Assembly (NCBI GenBank): GCA_030704615.1
Contig: CM060732.1
Location: 30,921,053 to 30,985,052 of the forward strand
Reading direction: 5' to 3'
Length of the DNA stretch: 64,000 nucleotides
Origin: Takakia lepidozioides
Taxonomy: Eukaryota; Streptophyta; Takakiopsida; Takakiales; Takakiaceae
Part shown: positions 11,820 to 23,481 of the stretch, in pieces
Numbering within the stretch: position 1 is the stretch's first letter
Layout: every line of letters starts with the position of its first letter
Notes under the pieces: generated by a model
What the model saw: the letters and a program-made list of their open reading frames with translations, nothing else
What the model was told of the DNA's origin: nothing
Database searches by the model: none
Program-made: the position numbers and the translations under genes

Positions 11820-14800
11820 CTAATCAACTCCAGCCATGGGTTCCCCCTCACCTTCACTTTCCTTGCCCTCCATAGTCATTCGGCCAGCTGTATAGTCCTC
11901 ATTGAAGTCATAATCATCATTACCCTTCCCAAATTCCATCGCACCAACTGTCAGAACAGCCTTTCCTGACTTTTTCTGCCGCTTTTTCTCCGCACGTTTT
12001 GCATGAGGATTTAAAATACCTTCAGTGTCATAAAGCTTATCATTTTGGCTTAAAAAGGCACGACCCCTTGTCACAGCAGCAACTTCAGTGTCCATCCCAG
12101 TAGGACCTAGGTCCCCTCTGGTCTCTACCTTGTCAGAGTCTTCATCGTCGATGTCATCCTCTTCATCGCTCTCCTCGTTGCCCTATAAGAAATTGCACTA
12201 AAATCTTTAAGTCCAGATCCTGCAGTATTTAACATGTGTTTCTCAAAGCAATATTTACAGAGTGCGTTAAAGGGCCAGTGACTTACTGACATCCAAGAAT
12301 CCATCTGCATGTAAATATTTTCACACTTCAGGTAACCTAGAGATGAACACAGCAAATGAGGCAAGGCACAACGGCTGTACCACCACCATAGAAGGCTCTA
12401 GGACTTAGGTTTCAAGACAAAATCATTCTGGTCTTCCAGTTTTTCTCAATAAAGCTCTTCACCACGGTATGAATTTGATGTGAGTACTCACCCAAGAAAT
12501 AGACCAAAGGAGGGCATTGCCTCCAGCTTTTGGAAATGACCAACAAAAGGTGACAGTCATTATGCAGATTTCAACGAGGGTGATTCATTTAGAAGACCAA
12601 CCAATATAGTACACCACAACGTTTCTGTCTCCTAAGCATCATGGCCAAGGATTTCCATTTTCCCAGCTCACTACAGAGGTAGGAAACCTTATCAGTAAAC
12701 AAAGGAGCTGTCCGGAGTCCCACTTGTTCATCGGAAGCTGTGAAAGAAGCTCGGCATACATTTGCATGCACTTCAGCTTGTCTAGTTTGCGCAACATTTC
12801 ACCTGTGGCCTTACCAGTCTTGGCCCAAGACAGAGAAAAAGGACACAATTTTGTTGTTGCTGCCAAGGAGAAAATATAATCCTAGGTTAAATTGAACCAA
12901 CCTGAACAGTGTCGATGTCCATAGTAAGTGGAGCACTTGAAGGCATTTCCACATGAAGTGTGTCGACCAGAGAAGGGAGTCCAGCTATAACAACTGACTC
13001 CTCATTCTTAAACACAGCCTCCACATCAAACTCCTTGCCCCAGTCAGCTACAATTGCAGATTCAGCATGCTCACTGGCCTCCCGCACAGGTGGCATTGTG
13101 TAGTAAGGGATTTTTCCTGGCATTGAAACACGATAAATGAATGTCAGTTCCAAGAATCTTCTCGAAGGGTAACTATAATAACTGTGAATTCTTGGCTTGC
13201 ATTTGAAACGTATATTAGTGGTTTTACTGTAAAAGGAACTGTACATGTCAGCTTTACATATAGGGACATTTCCAGTTTCTAGAAGACATTCTTCTCAAAC
13301 ACCCACGGTGGTTCCCAAAATTAGAGACTCTTCACAACAGATATTGCTTGCTGTAGTCTTGTGACAGAGAGAGCGAGAGAGAGATGCTGATATAGGAAAC
13401 CATGCATCTCATCCTTTGTCATCTAGAGATATATACCGGTTTGTCTGACTCCCTCTATCTCTTATATCAGAACAAGATCATCCCACTCATCGCCATTCAT
13501 GTATCCCTAGTAATATGAACATGCTGTCCTGGGTTGGACAGGACTGAGACCTTCATTCCAGTCGTGAAGCACAATACGTGCAATTGCAACAGTGTCACCC
13601 ACTCCCCCCTTTTTGAGCTTTCCACGCACCATAGCCAAATTTTGCAAGAACTCATCAACATTGTTGAACTTGGCAACCTTGTAAATTGACATCAGCTTCT
13701 CCGCAGGACACAGCTGCAATATCTGCTTCACTGTCAAAAAACAAATAACCAACTTGTGGTCAAATTAGATTGATGGATGTTTTTTCATCCCCCATTGCTG
13801 GAAATTCTAATATTAGGTGACCGTTTCTATCTCTGTGTAAGGTCCAGGCTTTACACACCTGGGGTGACAGGATCAGCAAGCTTCTCTATCTTGGTACAGT
13901 TTCGCAGTGTTGCAGATGCCTCATTGTCACCTGCTGATGCAAACACAATACCAGGGGAGTCCAGCAGCTTCACATGCTTGTCCAGGTGGATCTCTTGCAT
14001 GGCCTTGGTCACACCAGGGGTTGCACCCACATTTGCCACCCGAGTTCTCTTCAAGCTGTTGATGAGGCTGCTCTTTCCCACATTTGGAAATCCAACCACC
14101 CCAACAGTGATGGCTGTTTTGAGCTGCACATGGCCAAGGTCATGTACCAGACGACAGCTTTAATTTCAAAAGCAGATATAAGTGAACATCTTTTAAATTG
14201 AAGTAAAGAGAATTTTGAAATGGACAGTTCTCAGTGGTCATACCTGCTGGTTCCTGGAGTAGTTCTTGAGAAGCTGAAGAAGAGTCTCAGCACCAAGACA
14301 ATCGCTAGATTGCAACGCATCAGTGATCTCTGTTGCACGTGCAAATGACTTGCGACCTAAGTTTGTTCTTTGCTGCTGTGTGTTTGATTTGAATGCTACA
14401 GTTGGCAGCTCCTCTCTCAGATATGTGAGCCACTGCTGGGCCACCTCTCTTGGGACTAGATCTGAAGCGAACCAAAGACTTAGTCGCAGCTTTAGGCATT
14501 GCACCAAACCCAAGATGGAGCAATGCCAGCATCACAAAAGAAAATCCTAGAACCTATTCCATCTCATTGAACTTATAAGATAATCACATCTGTTGCACTC
14601 ATCGATATCCAAGATTACTGCAGTGCTACTATTTTACTGCAAGACCAAAGTATCAAGACCTGTATTTGCATCATTCAAGGCATGTAGTCTTCCAGACTGG
14701 TCTTTAGTGACGTGACCAACAGTTCTCCAGGATATACTGAATCCTTATAAGTACGGCAAAGAATTTGCACAGGAGGAATACTAATCTTTGTACGAGAGAG

Positions 14801-16682
14801 GAATGATGAACAGATTGCTGGCAGGAATTAGCCTAAACATAAATGTACATAAAAAGAGATACAGATGCACATCTATTGAACCTGGGCATCTGCATGAGGA
14901 CGAGAAAGACAAGGAGGGTTCACTGCCCTGGAATGCTGGAAAAACAATAGACTTATTTCTAGGCAAGGCCCCTCCTATCCCTGAGGGGGTTTCACCAACA
15001 AATTTGATGAAGGTATCAACGAAGGTATAGTAGGTTCTTATGTCTTCACCTGTGTCTATGTTGCCCTTGTTATTTGATTTGATTCCTCTTAGAAGGATTT
15101 TGGCCTCCGTATTTTGAATTCATGAAATCAGAAAACGAGCATCGAAGGGTGTACCAATCTTATTGAGGAGAAGTACAATCCGCTTAGTTGGGCCTGATCT
15201 GTGCACCATGCGTTCCATGTCCACACAGCGGCTACCCAAGGGGTCCCTAGCATCCAACACTTGGATAATCACATCTGCTGCTTCAATCACTTTCACAAAC
15301 TCCTTATAGAATGCTCTGCGTGACCCATCTGCATACTCGCAAGACTTGGGCAAGTCAGACTTTTGAGGTGAACCAGACAGCAGAAATCCCTTCCAGCCCA
15401 ACTAAAATTTTCTCAGAGTCCAATCAAAGAGCTGGGTGAGGGACACTGCAAACAGACCTTGAGAGCCAGCAGTGGTAGCATTGCTCACACAAGAGCGTTT
15501 TCGCATGTTGAAGTCTGAGTTGCGTTTGTCAGCATCCTTGGCAAGCTGTGCAATATCTGCATCTGCCTCGACGTCCAGCAATCCCAGCTTTCTCTTCTCA
15601 GCCTGCCATCATGACATGTTAATTTGAAGGCTACTTAAACTGCTGAGGACAGCTGACAATGTTTGTTAAGCAAACACATGTTTGTTAAGCAACCTGACAA
15701 GTAGTGTTCTCCAATGGAATGAGAGAAGCAGGTAGCTGGGATGTGGAATTGACTCACAACTCCCGCACAACTCACAAATAACTTGGCATAATAAAAAGTG
15801 GAGCAGTTCGCAATGCATGCAGTTCAGACAGTGTCCACAGTCCACACTCTCGTTGGTGGCGTACTAGATTGGCTCTCTCGGGGTGTAGGAGATGAGGGAA
15901 AGACAGACGAGCAGGTTTGATCACAAATTCAACCAGAGCAGAAGGAGCAAAAGAAAAGGGAGGCTCACCCGCTCTTTCTTGGCTTGCTTCTTTTTCTCAA
16001 TTTCTTCCAGTGCACGTGCACGACGATCCTCAAGAGCCTGGAGTTCCTGTTCCTTGAAGGGCCATGCATTGGGGATTCCCGGGTCTTTCTCAACCTTTTG
16101 TTTCTTACTAGTGCCCGCCTTTTTGGCCTCTTTGGCCTTCTTCTTATGGTGCTCCTTCACCTTCTTCAGGATTTTGTATTTCTTCCTCAAGGGCATACGC
16201 TTGCTTTTACTCTCTGCACCATTAATCAAACCCCACCCTCAATGCAGTCCACTTCCAACACTAAATTTCCTAACCAAGTGACAGAAACGCCATCTACTTC
16301 CCGAGCCTGAAATTCCATCTGGTTCGACTCAGTCGAGGACTATCCCCCTACCGTGAGTTCAAGGGCTCACATCGACAACAAGGATATTGATCTACTTGAC
16401 CGGCTGTGCGACCTATAGTGTGGTTGCCAAGCCAGTAATAGTTCAAATGTCCGTGGAAAGCTCCAAGAGATTATGTTACAAGAGAAAGCATGAAACAAGA
16501 AAGAGGGATTGGCCCTCCACAAGCAGCCCAAAAACAGCAATTGCTGGAGGTATTGTCTAAGAGTGAACGCCAATGCAGACATGTTGCAAAGCAAAACTGA
16601 TCCTCGTAATGGAGCACCTCTGTGAGACAAACATATTTTTCGTGTGAGAGGGCGAGGCATTACTTTTGCTTTTCTTCACCAT
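11820..16682 (-). CDS. NSN1: Nucleostemin-like GTPase NSN1, nine exons, 607 codons
   Basis: This is a nucleolar circularly permuted GTPase of the nucleostemin/GNL3 family, which acts in pre-60S ribosome assembly and, in plants, in growth and meristem maintenance. Exons, 5' to 3': 16664-16682, 15969-16213, 15458-15602, 15155-15328, 14244-14461, 13859-14123, 13551-13730, 12902-13116 and 11820-12182. All junctions are GT-AG and the phases join to 1,824 nt including the stop. The N-terminus is a basic nucleolar-targeting stretch ([14 protein letters not shown]). The permuted G-motif order is visible: DARDPLG (G5 region, exon 4), NKID across the exon 4/5 junction (G4), GFPNVGKSS (G1), GATPGVT (G2) and LLDSPG (G3), the last three in exon 6. 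The family-typical [15 protein letters not shown] is rebuilt across the exon 7/8 junction. The C-terminus is acidic and lysine-rich and ends FNEDYTAG followed by a short tail. The length is close to that of angiosperm NSN1. The gene looks intact. Confidence 0.93.
16430..16610 (-). repeat. LINE-A 3' fragment in NSN1 intron 1
   Basis: The stretch 'aaatgtccgtggaaagctccaa...' to 'tgtctaagagtgaacgcc' matches the 3' part of the LINE family that is abundant at 30-46 kb (same order: gtccgcggaaagctc, gggacaa, gtctaagggtgaaggcc). It lies inside intron 1 of NSN1 and lacks a clear (ATTTC)n tail, so it is an old copy. Confidence 0.6.
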
Positions 16683-16689
16683 CTTCGCT

Positions 16690-16900
16690 AACTCTTTTCC
16701 GGAGTCTCCGACCTTCGACCTTCGACGGTAGATATTAGAGAGCAGACGGCAGCTCTGCGCACGCACACACAAACAGCACTAGCGCTGCAAACTACAAAGC
16801 CCTAAACCCCAGCTGTCCCCACCAGAACGGCACCTCACATTAATCCCAAGTTTTGGGACAACCTCATACGAGATCCCACGATAATTTCGGGAAATGGTTT
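16690..16900. promoter_or_regulatory. Divergent promoter between NSN1 and PDF-PPR locus 2
   Basis: About 115 bp upstream of the NSN1 start codon is 'gccctaaacccc' (16797-16808), a telo-box-like CCCTAAACC word. In plants telo-boxes are common in promoters of ribosome-biogenesis and translation genes, which fits the role of NSN1. The plus-strand PDF-PPR gene starts about 0.5 kb away in the opposite direction. The motif is seen directly; its regulatory use is inferred. Confidence 0.45.
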
Positions 16901-16934
16901 GGAGCGTCGGAAGTTCAGAATGTGAACGAACGAT

Positions 16935-17138
16935 GACGAATGTTCAGAGCCGTCTCCGCTCACGACGATCATCCATCACCGACTCGACGAATGTCCAGAG
17001 CCGTCTCCGTCGACGACGATCATCCATCACCGTCGCGACGATTGTTCAGATCCGTCTCCGTCGACGACGATCATCCATCACCGTCCCGACGAATGTTCAG
17101 AGCCGACTCCGTCCACGACGATCATCCGTCACCGTCCA
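16935..17138. repeat. 51-bp minisatellite, four copies
   Basis: Four head-to-tail copies of a 51-bp unit start at 16935, 16986, 17037 and 17088. The unit begins gacgaatgttcagagccg and continues with cgacgatcatccatcacc; copies differ by a few substitutions. The unit is GC- and CpG-rich. Because 51 is divisible by three, two plus-strand frames stay open across it (17-residue periods such as RSSITV and DDHPSPSRR). I treat it as promoter or leader minisatellite DNA, not as coding sequence, because the conserved first exon of locus 2 starts later, at 17402. Confidence 0.85.
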
Positions 17139-17401
17139 CGGTGACGGGCTCCGTGACCCATCGCCGTGGAGGAAAGACTGTGCGTCCCTGCCCGTCCAAA
17201 ATGTATTCCGTAGTTCGAACAGAGAGTGCGGTTATGGGGAGTGCCAAGGAAGGGAGCGACAGGGACCCTCGTTTGGAGCGCGCACCCGCTCTTGCAAGCA
17301 CCTCGTGCAGCGGGGCTGCACGCACGCGGACCACGACGGCTATGTCCTTGTGCCATCTCTCTCACTCGCACCCCCCCATGGCGCCGTCTTCCGGCCTTCT
17401 C

Positions 17402-20400
17402 ATGACCGCGCACGCCGACCCCATGCCCAAGCCCCTGCCCTCTCGCTTCAGTCATGCGGGAAGCGTCGCGTCGTGCAGAGGCTGTGCTGTGGAGCTGAAA
17501 GCGGCATCCCCCTTGGCAATGCGCAGGGGACGAAATCCCCTGCATGTAGTTGCTACGCCGCCTCGCCAACCTTCAGAGATGCCATTCAAATTAGGTGCTA
17601 ACACGAAACTGTTTGCGCTTTCCCTTCTTGAGTTCGCTGTGTTGTGTGCGTCGTAGGATCCAGGCTTGGAATTGTCTGTTGAGAAATTCAGCAGCAACAA
17701 ATTTACTCTGGGCAAAGAAGCAAGAAAGCACAAGGGATGGTTAGACAAGGTCGATAATTGGGTATATCTCGCACGTAGGTCAACGTGGAAGCATGGAACA
17801 GCGCTGGCAGGATTTCTATAAGGATCCTTCACAAAGTTCACAATGGTGGGACAACTGCAATAGCAAGGTGTGGCTTTCTTGATATACCATGCGAAGAAGT
17901 TTGTCCGTTCTGCAAAAGTGGTCAGTATCATGATTTGTTCTTGTTCCTGGTGTTTACAAGGTACTCAGGAGGCAGCTTGGTCTTCTAAATCCATTCAGCT
18001 GCACTGTGGTGGTTCTCACAGACCAATCCAGGACGACCTGGCTACACACACAAGCTATGCAAACAAGAGGTCCTTTGGGTTGATGGTCGGTTGAATCCTC
18101 CTTGGGTGAAGAAAGAGCCAGGTGATCTCTTGACACAAGGTCAAGGACAATGTGGTGAGGGCACCGTGTTCTTCAACACACTCCGGCCTGTTTTTCTCAT
18201 CAGCGTCGGTCGTAATTTTTCATGTTGAGTTGTGCAAGTTAGTTCGTTGGGTGGATCTATGGCGCTTTGGAGTGATTTTAACATGTTACTGCCAATGTGG
18301 CAACATGCAATTATCGGAAAGCAGAAAATAAAGACGAGGAGAAGCTTTGGAAGGAATATTTTTCAGACCCCAGTCAATGGTGGGACAATCGAGGCAAAAA
18401 GGTGAATGCCTGTAAAATACAGGGAACGGGCAACAGGATGCATCCCAAAACTTGGAAATTGTCATCCTCTCTCTCTCTTTCTCTCTCTCTCTCTGCCGGT
18501 AGTATGACTTACCTTGAAACAGATAATATATCCGAGTTTTCCAGATATCCTCTAGAAATCCCTTCACACAAGCATCAATCTGCTGAGTGTGGTTTGCCCA
18601 ATAACTAGGCCCCAAAAGGGCCTGGGCTTTTGGCTCAGCCTCGAGACTTTCAAAGTTGGTAAACATCAGCCCTGACAAAGGTAGTTTCTGTCCCTTTGTG
18701 TTCCTCTCAAACTGAGCACGGGGTCAATGGCCACAAGGCTACGGCAAACAACGTCTTATGAGTGCATTCTCTCTTTCTTCCCAGGAAAATCAAGAACATT
18801 GTCTCGCACCTCTGTTGACCAACTTTCATAATCTTGAGGCCGAGCCTAATGCCCTGGCCCTGTTGGGGTCTAACTTTTGGGCTGCTCACAGACAGAAGAT
18901 TGATGCTTGTGTGAAGGGCTTTACTAGAGGATATCTGGAAAGCCCGAACTAATTGTTTATATCAAGGTAAGTCACACTACCGGAGGGAGCCCCTCACAAA
19001 GGTAGTTTCTGGTCCCTTTTGTTCCGCCCAAACTGGAATTGGGGTCTATGGCCACAAGGCTATGGCAAACAACGTCTTATGAGTACATTCTCTCTTCCCA
19101 GCACATTTTGAAATTCTTGGGAGTAATTCAGCATAGAAACTAGTCTGTGATAAGTAGTGATGGGTGTAACATTTTAGGTTGTCATTGTCAGCAGCAAGGG
19201 GAGGATCTATGCATTATTGGTGCTGAGGCAGGGATAGCTGAAGGAGCAGGGATGGACTGTTGGGTCCAGATTCATCTGAGAGGGCCAGACTTCAAGCACA
19301 AGATTACCTGTGAATCCCTGTGGATTGATAGCTACAAGAAACCTGCTTGGGTACACGGTCAACTGGAAGCAGCAGTGGCGGCACAGTTAATAAAATCAGT
19401 CACCTCCACCGTGGCCACAGTTTCCAAAAGAGGACCAAGAGAGGGAATCTATAATACCTCTTCTGGCACTTCTGGGCATATGAGGAGGCTATGCGAGGCA
19501 GGGCAACTGAAAGCGGCTCTACAAATTTTAAACCAAGGAGGCATTTCAGTAGATTCAGATACTTACGTCTGTCTCTTGCATACGTGCATCAAGATGAAAA
19601 ACCTGGAAGCCGGAAAGCAGGTGCACGCTCACATTGTTGAAAGCGGATTAAAGCCAAACGTATTTCTACACAATACCCTCGTTAACATGTATGTTAAGTG
19701 TGGGAGTATTGTGGATGCACACAAAGTGTTCAACCAAATGCCTGAACGCGGTTTGATCCCGTGGAATATTATGATAGCAGGGTTTAACAAACATGGGTGT
19801 GGTACGAATGCCTTGGAGACATATGGGCAAATGATAGGGGAGGGTGTGAAGCCCAACCACATTACGTTCGTTTGCGTTTGCAATGCATGTGCGAGCCTGG
19901 CAGCCCTGGAAAAGGGCAAAGAGGTCCATGGTGACATCATCAAAGCGGGAATTGTACCCGATGTCATTCTGAACACTGCCCTGGTGGACATGTATGCCAA
20001 ATGCGGCAGCATCGAGGATGCAAAAGAAGTGTTCGATGATATGGCTGAACGAAATGTGGTATCCTGGAACGCTATGATCACAGGATATGCCCAACATGGG
20101 TGTGGGATGGAGGCTTTGGAGACCTATGAGCAAATGAAGCGGGAAGGGGTGAAGCCAGACCGGGTCACATTCATTTGCGTTAGCAATGCGTGCGCAAGCC
20201 TAGCAGCCCTGGAAAAGGGCAAAGAGGTCCATGGTGACATCATCAAAGTGGGAATCGTACCGGATGTCATTCTGAACACTGCCCTGATGAAAATGTATGC
20301 GAAATGTGGGCACATCGAGGATGCAAAGGCTGTGTTTGACAATATGGCCGAACGAGATGTGGTGTCCTGGAATGCAATGATCACAGGATATGCCCAGCAA

Positions 20401-21579
20401 GGGTGTGGGGTGGAGGCTTTGGAGATGTATGACCTAATGATGCGAGAAGGGGTGAAGCCCAACCGAGTTACGTTCGTTTGTGTTGGCAATGCGTGCGCTA
20501 GTCTGGCAGCCCTGGAAAAGGGCAAAGAGGTTCATAGTGACATCATCAAGGCGGGAATTGTACCAGATGTCATTCTGAACACTGCCCTGGTGGACATGTA
20601 TGCCAAATGCGGCAGCATTGACGATGCAAAGGGAGTGTTTGACAATATGGCTGAACGCAATGTTGTGTCCTGGAACGCGATGATAGCAGGATATGCCCAG
20701 CAGGGTTGCGGGATGGAGGCTCTGGAGACATATGAGCAAATGATGCGGGAAGGGGTGAAGCCGGACCAGGTCACGTTTGTTTGCATTAGCAATGCGTGCG
20801 CAAGCCTGGCGGCCCTGGAAATGGGCAAAGAGGTCCATGGTGACATCATCAAAGCAGGAATTGTACCAAATGTCATTCTGAATACCGCCCTGGTGAACAT
20901 GTATGCCAAGTGCGGTAGCATCCAAGATGCAAAGGGACTGTTTGACAATATGGCTGAACGAGATGTGCTGTCATGGAGCGCGATGATCGCAGGATATGCC
21001 CAGCATGGTTGTCATAGAGAGGCCCTGCAACTATTTGAAGGAATGCAAAAGGAAGGCTTGAAGCCGAACAGTATCACCTTTATTTGTGTTCTCTCTGCAT
21101 GCAGCCATGTTGGCCTACTGGATGAAGGAAGACGCTACTTTGATTCCCTGAGTCGAGATCACGGTGTCACTCCAACAGTAAAGCACTTTGGCTGCATGGT
21201 GGACCTTCTTGGACGTGCAGGGCGATTGGATGAGGCAGAGGACCTCATTAATAAAATGCCAATCAAACCAGATGCTGTGGTGTGGAAGGCCTTGCTGGGT
21301 GCCTGCATAATCCATGGCAATGTGGAGATGGCTGAACGTGCGGCAACATCTATTCTCAAGTCGGATGAACAGGATGTTGCGACTTATGTGTTGCTATCAA
21401 ACATCTATGCGACAGCTGGCAGGTGGGACGATACTGCAAAAGTGAGAAGAATGATGAAGGCCAGAGGGATTAGAAAGGAGCCAGGTCGCTGCTGCATTGA
21501 GGTTGGCAACAGGGTGCACACCTTTGTTGTAGATGACAAATTGCATCCCAAAATTGAGGAAATCCATGCTGAGCTGTGA
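17402..21579 (+). CDS. PDF-PPR fusion protein (locus 2), PLS repeats and E region, ends at UGA before DYW
   Basis: Five exons join in frame: 17402-17594 (ends phase 1), 17779-17867 (phase 0), 18022-18154 (phase 1), 18325-18401 (phase 0) and 19270-21579. Exon 1 begins MTAHADPMPKP and resembles an organelle transit peptide. Exons 2+3 rebuild one PDF motif (RWQDFYKDPS, then HKLCKQEVLWVD and NPPWVK). Exons 4+5 rebuild a second (LWKEYFSDPSQWWDNR, then GPDFKHKITCESLWIDS). PDF motifs are the DNA-binding C-terminal motifs of OSB proteins, but no OB-fold is visible here. After about 40 residues the same exon runs into five PLS triplets of about 101 residues and an E/E+ region. At codon 934 an in-frame TGA (21577-21579) replaces the AGA arginine codon of locus 1. 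The product would be an E-type PPR protein of 933 residues with two N-terminal PDF motifs, probably organellar. Family members without a DYW domain can recruit one in trans. Whether the fused transcript exists needs cDNA evidence. Confidence 0.72.
18495..19092. mobile_element. LINE-B 3' fragments in locus 2 intron 4
   Basis: Three pieces of the LINE-B C-terminus and 3' end lie in this intron. 18495-18665 is minus-sense (ESLEAEPKAQALLGPS, IDACVKGFLEDIWK). 18668-18768 and 18810-19092 are plus-sense, both ending in the family's terminal word 'ttatgagt(a/g)cattctct'. The opposite orientations side by side indicate repeated insertion or rearrangement. A CT microsatellite at about 18465-18495 abuts the left end. 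Confidence 0.75.
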
Positions 21580-21888
21580 AGATTGTCAGGGCAGATGAAG
21601 AAGGCAGGGTATGTGCCTGAGACACGCTTTGTATTGCATGATGTCGGGGAGGAGCAAAAGGAATTTTCTCTTTGCCACCACAGTGAGAAGCTGGCCATTG
21701 GTTTTGGGCTGATCAGCACAGCCCCTGGGACACCTCTCCGTGTCATCAAGAATCTTCGGGTGTGTGGTGACTGCCACACCGCCACCAAGTTCATCTCAAA
21801 GATAGTCAGCCGAGCAATTGTGGTACGGGACGCAAACCGCTTTCACCACTTTGAAGATGGGGTTTGTTCGTGTGGGGATTACTGGTGA
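21580..21888 (+). pseudogene. DYW domain of locus 2, separated by the UGA
   Basis: The frame continues without any other interruption for 102 codons after the TGA and ends with the canonical CSCGDYW and stop. The zinc-binding signature of the DYW deaminase is complete: HHSEKLA (HxE) and [10 protein letters not shown] (CxxC). This is the domain that deaminates C to U in organellar RNA. With a single nonsense codon and otherwise clean sequence the lesion looks recent. It may be translated by readthrough, by an internal start at 21598 (ATG AAG AAG), or not at all. Confidence 0.8.
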
Positions 21889-22957
21889 AAAGATGTTCTC
21901 CCGGAAAGGTACAAGTGTCTTGCTTATGATCTGCGTAGCTGCTTTGTTCATCCACTGTTGATCATGAGAGTATTGGCTCCTTTTGATGTAAAGAGGCCCT
22001 GACTTTCAAAACTATACCCTGGAGGAGTAAGAGTACTGGGCCTAGTGCTTGCAGATTTTTAAAATGGTTCACCATTGAAATATATAATGCAGATCACAAG
22101 TAAACACGGGGAACCTCCCGAACCAGACCCTCAAAACCTGATAAACTGTTCACCTGGAAGTTGAATTTGAACTCATGCAACAGCTGGTTGGCAAAATAAG
22201 ACTAGATATTACTAGATCACCTCTGTAGATAACAACTTTGTAGATTCTGCTATCTTGCAGATAACTTTAATGCGCTAAGGTCAAGTGCAGATGTAGCCCT
22301 TCAATGCACCCAAGAAACTCAATGTTGCAGAAACCAATCAGGTACATGTGGACAATATGCATGAAGGTATGACAAAGGTTTGAGCTGACTGTATGGTGTT
22401 CCTAAAGCTAAAGACTGGTGTTTCCAGCCCATGAAATCCAATCAGTTGTTTGATAGCATTGAGAGTCAACATACATCTGAGAAACAGGGATACTGACCTA
22501 CAATAGATTTACACTTTCAAGGTGTTTCATGAAGAAGATTCTCAAGTGAAGCAAGTTGTATACTTGTCAATCCAGGGTCCTAGTGGTGTTTGTAGTTTTC
22601 ATGATCACACTTTGTTTTCACAATAATGGGAATATATTGCTTTAGTCCAAGCATGTCACCTGTAAGTGTATTAGACATCATCCTCTCTTGTTCCATGCAC
22701 TTTCTGAAATCCACAGTGTCCATACAGCTTGTGGAAAATCATTGCTACATGCAGCCAGGACATAATACTAGTCCCATAATGAGGTTTGAACACCTCCTTT
22801 GGACAATAGAACAAGGGATCCATTGATTCCCTCCTTTCACGACAAGTCCGTGTAAATTAATGAATCCCGATGTCTGTGTCTAGCCCAGCTTTTCTTTCCA
22901 CCCTCGATTCCCCCCGAACTGCTCCCTTATATCTCACCTCAGCCACCTGCCAAGACA
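21889..22957. other. No gene recognised
   Basis: This is the 3' flank of locus 2 and possibly the 3' end of the minus-strand LRR gene. I cannot identify the last exon(s) of the LRR gene here. No tandem structure or long ORF with recognisable content is seen. Confidence 0.4.
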
Positions 22958-23330
22958 ACTTCAGTAAACCTGAGCTAAGGATCCTCTTAGGGGATGATTT
23001 TTATCTTGGCAATGTCAAGAAAGTTGAAAGACCTCAAGCTCCTCACTAGTACACTTCAGCAAACCTGAGCTAAGGATCCTCTTAGGGGATGATTTTTATC
23101 TTGGCAATGTCAAGAAAGTTGAAAGACCTCAAGCTCCTCACTAGTACACTTCAGCAAACCTGAGCTAAGGATCCTCTTAGGGGATGATTTTTATCTTGGC
23201 AATGTCAAGAAAGTTGAAAGACCTCAAGCTCCTCACTAGTAAACTTCAGCAAACCTGAGCTACTGAGCCTCCTAGGAGATGATTTTTATCGTGGCAGAGT
23301 GTCAAGAAACTTGAAAGATCTCAAGAATTA
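22958..23330. repeat. 95-bp tandem repeat, three near-identical copies plus one diverged
   Basis: Copies start at 22958, 23053 and 23148 and are almost identical; a fourth at 23243 has diverged and carries short indels. The unit begins acttcagcaaacctgagcta and contains gatttttatcttggcaatgt. The copies lie downstream of the last exon I can place for the minus-strand LRR gene, so they could be in its last intron or its 3' region. Confidence 0.9.
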
Positions 23331-23481
23331 CTAATTAGCGAATATCCAACTCAATTTGATCCAGGGGATTGACAGTTGAGGATGGAGACTAAAGAACCTT
23401 CTACTGATCACCAATTGACAGATACAGAATAAAATCAATAGCATCACTGAAGAGAAAAATATTATGAGGCTAGAAACATAC

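Noticed and set aside
16894-17656. 235- and 238-codon ORFs across the minisatellite as the true start of locus 2
   Set aside because: The conserved 193-nt first exon with an ATG at 17402 matches loci 1 and 3 in length and phase; the upstream extension is not shared with locus 1.
7488-21579. UGA recoding (selenocysteine) in both PPR copies
   Set aside because: The two UGA codons fall at different, unrelated positions (a Lys and an Arg codon in the sister copy), land plants lack the selenocysteine system, and other lesions accompany the first one.
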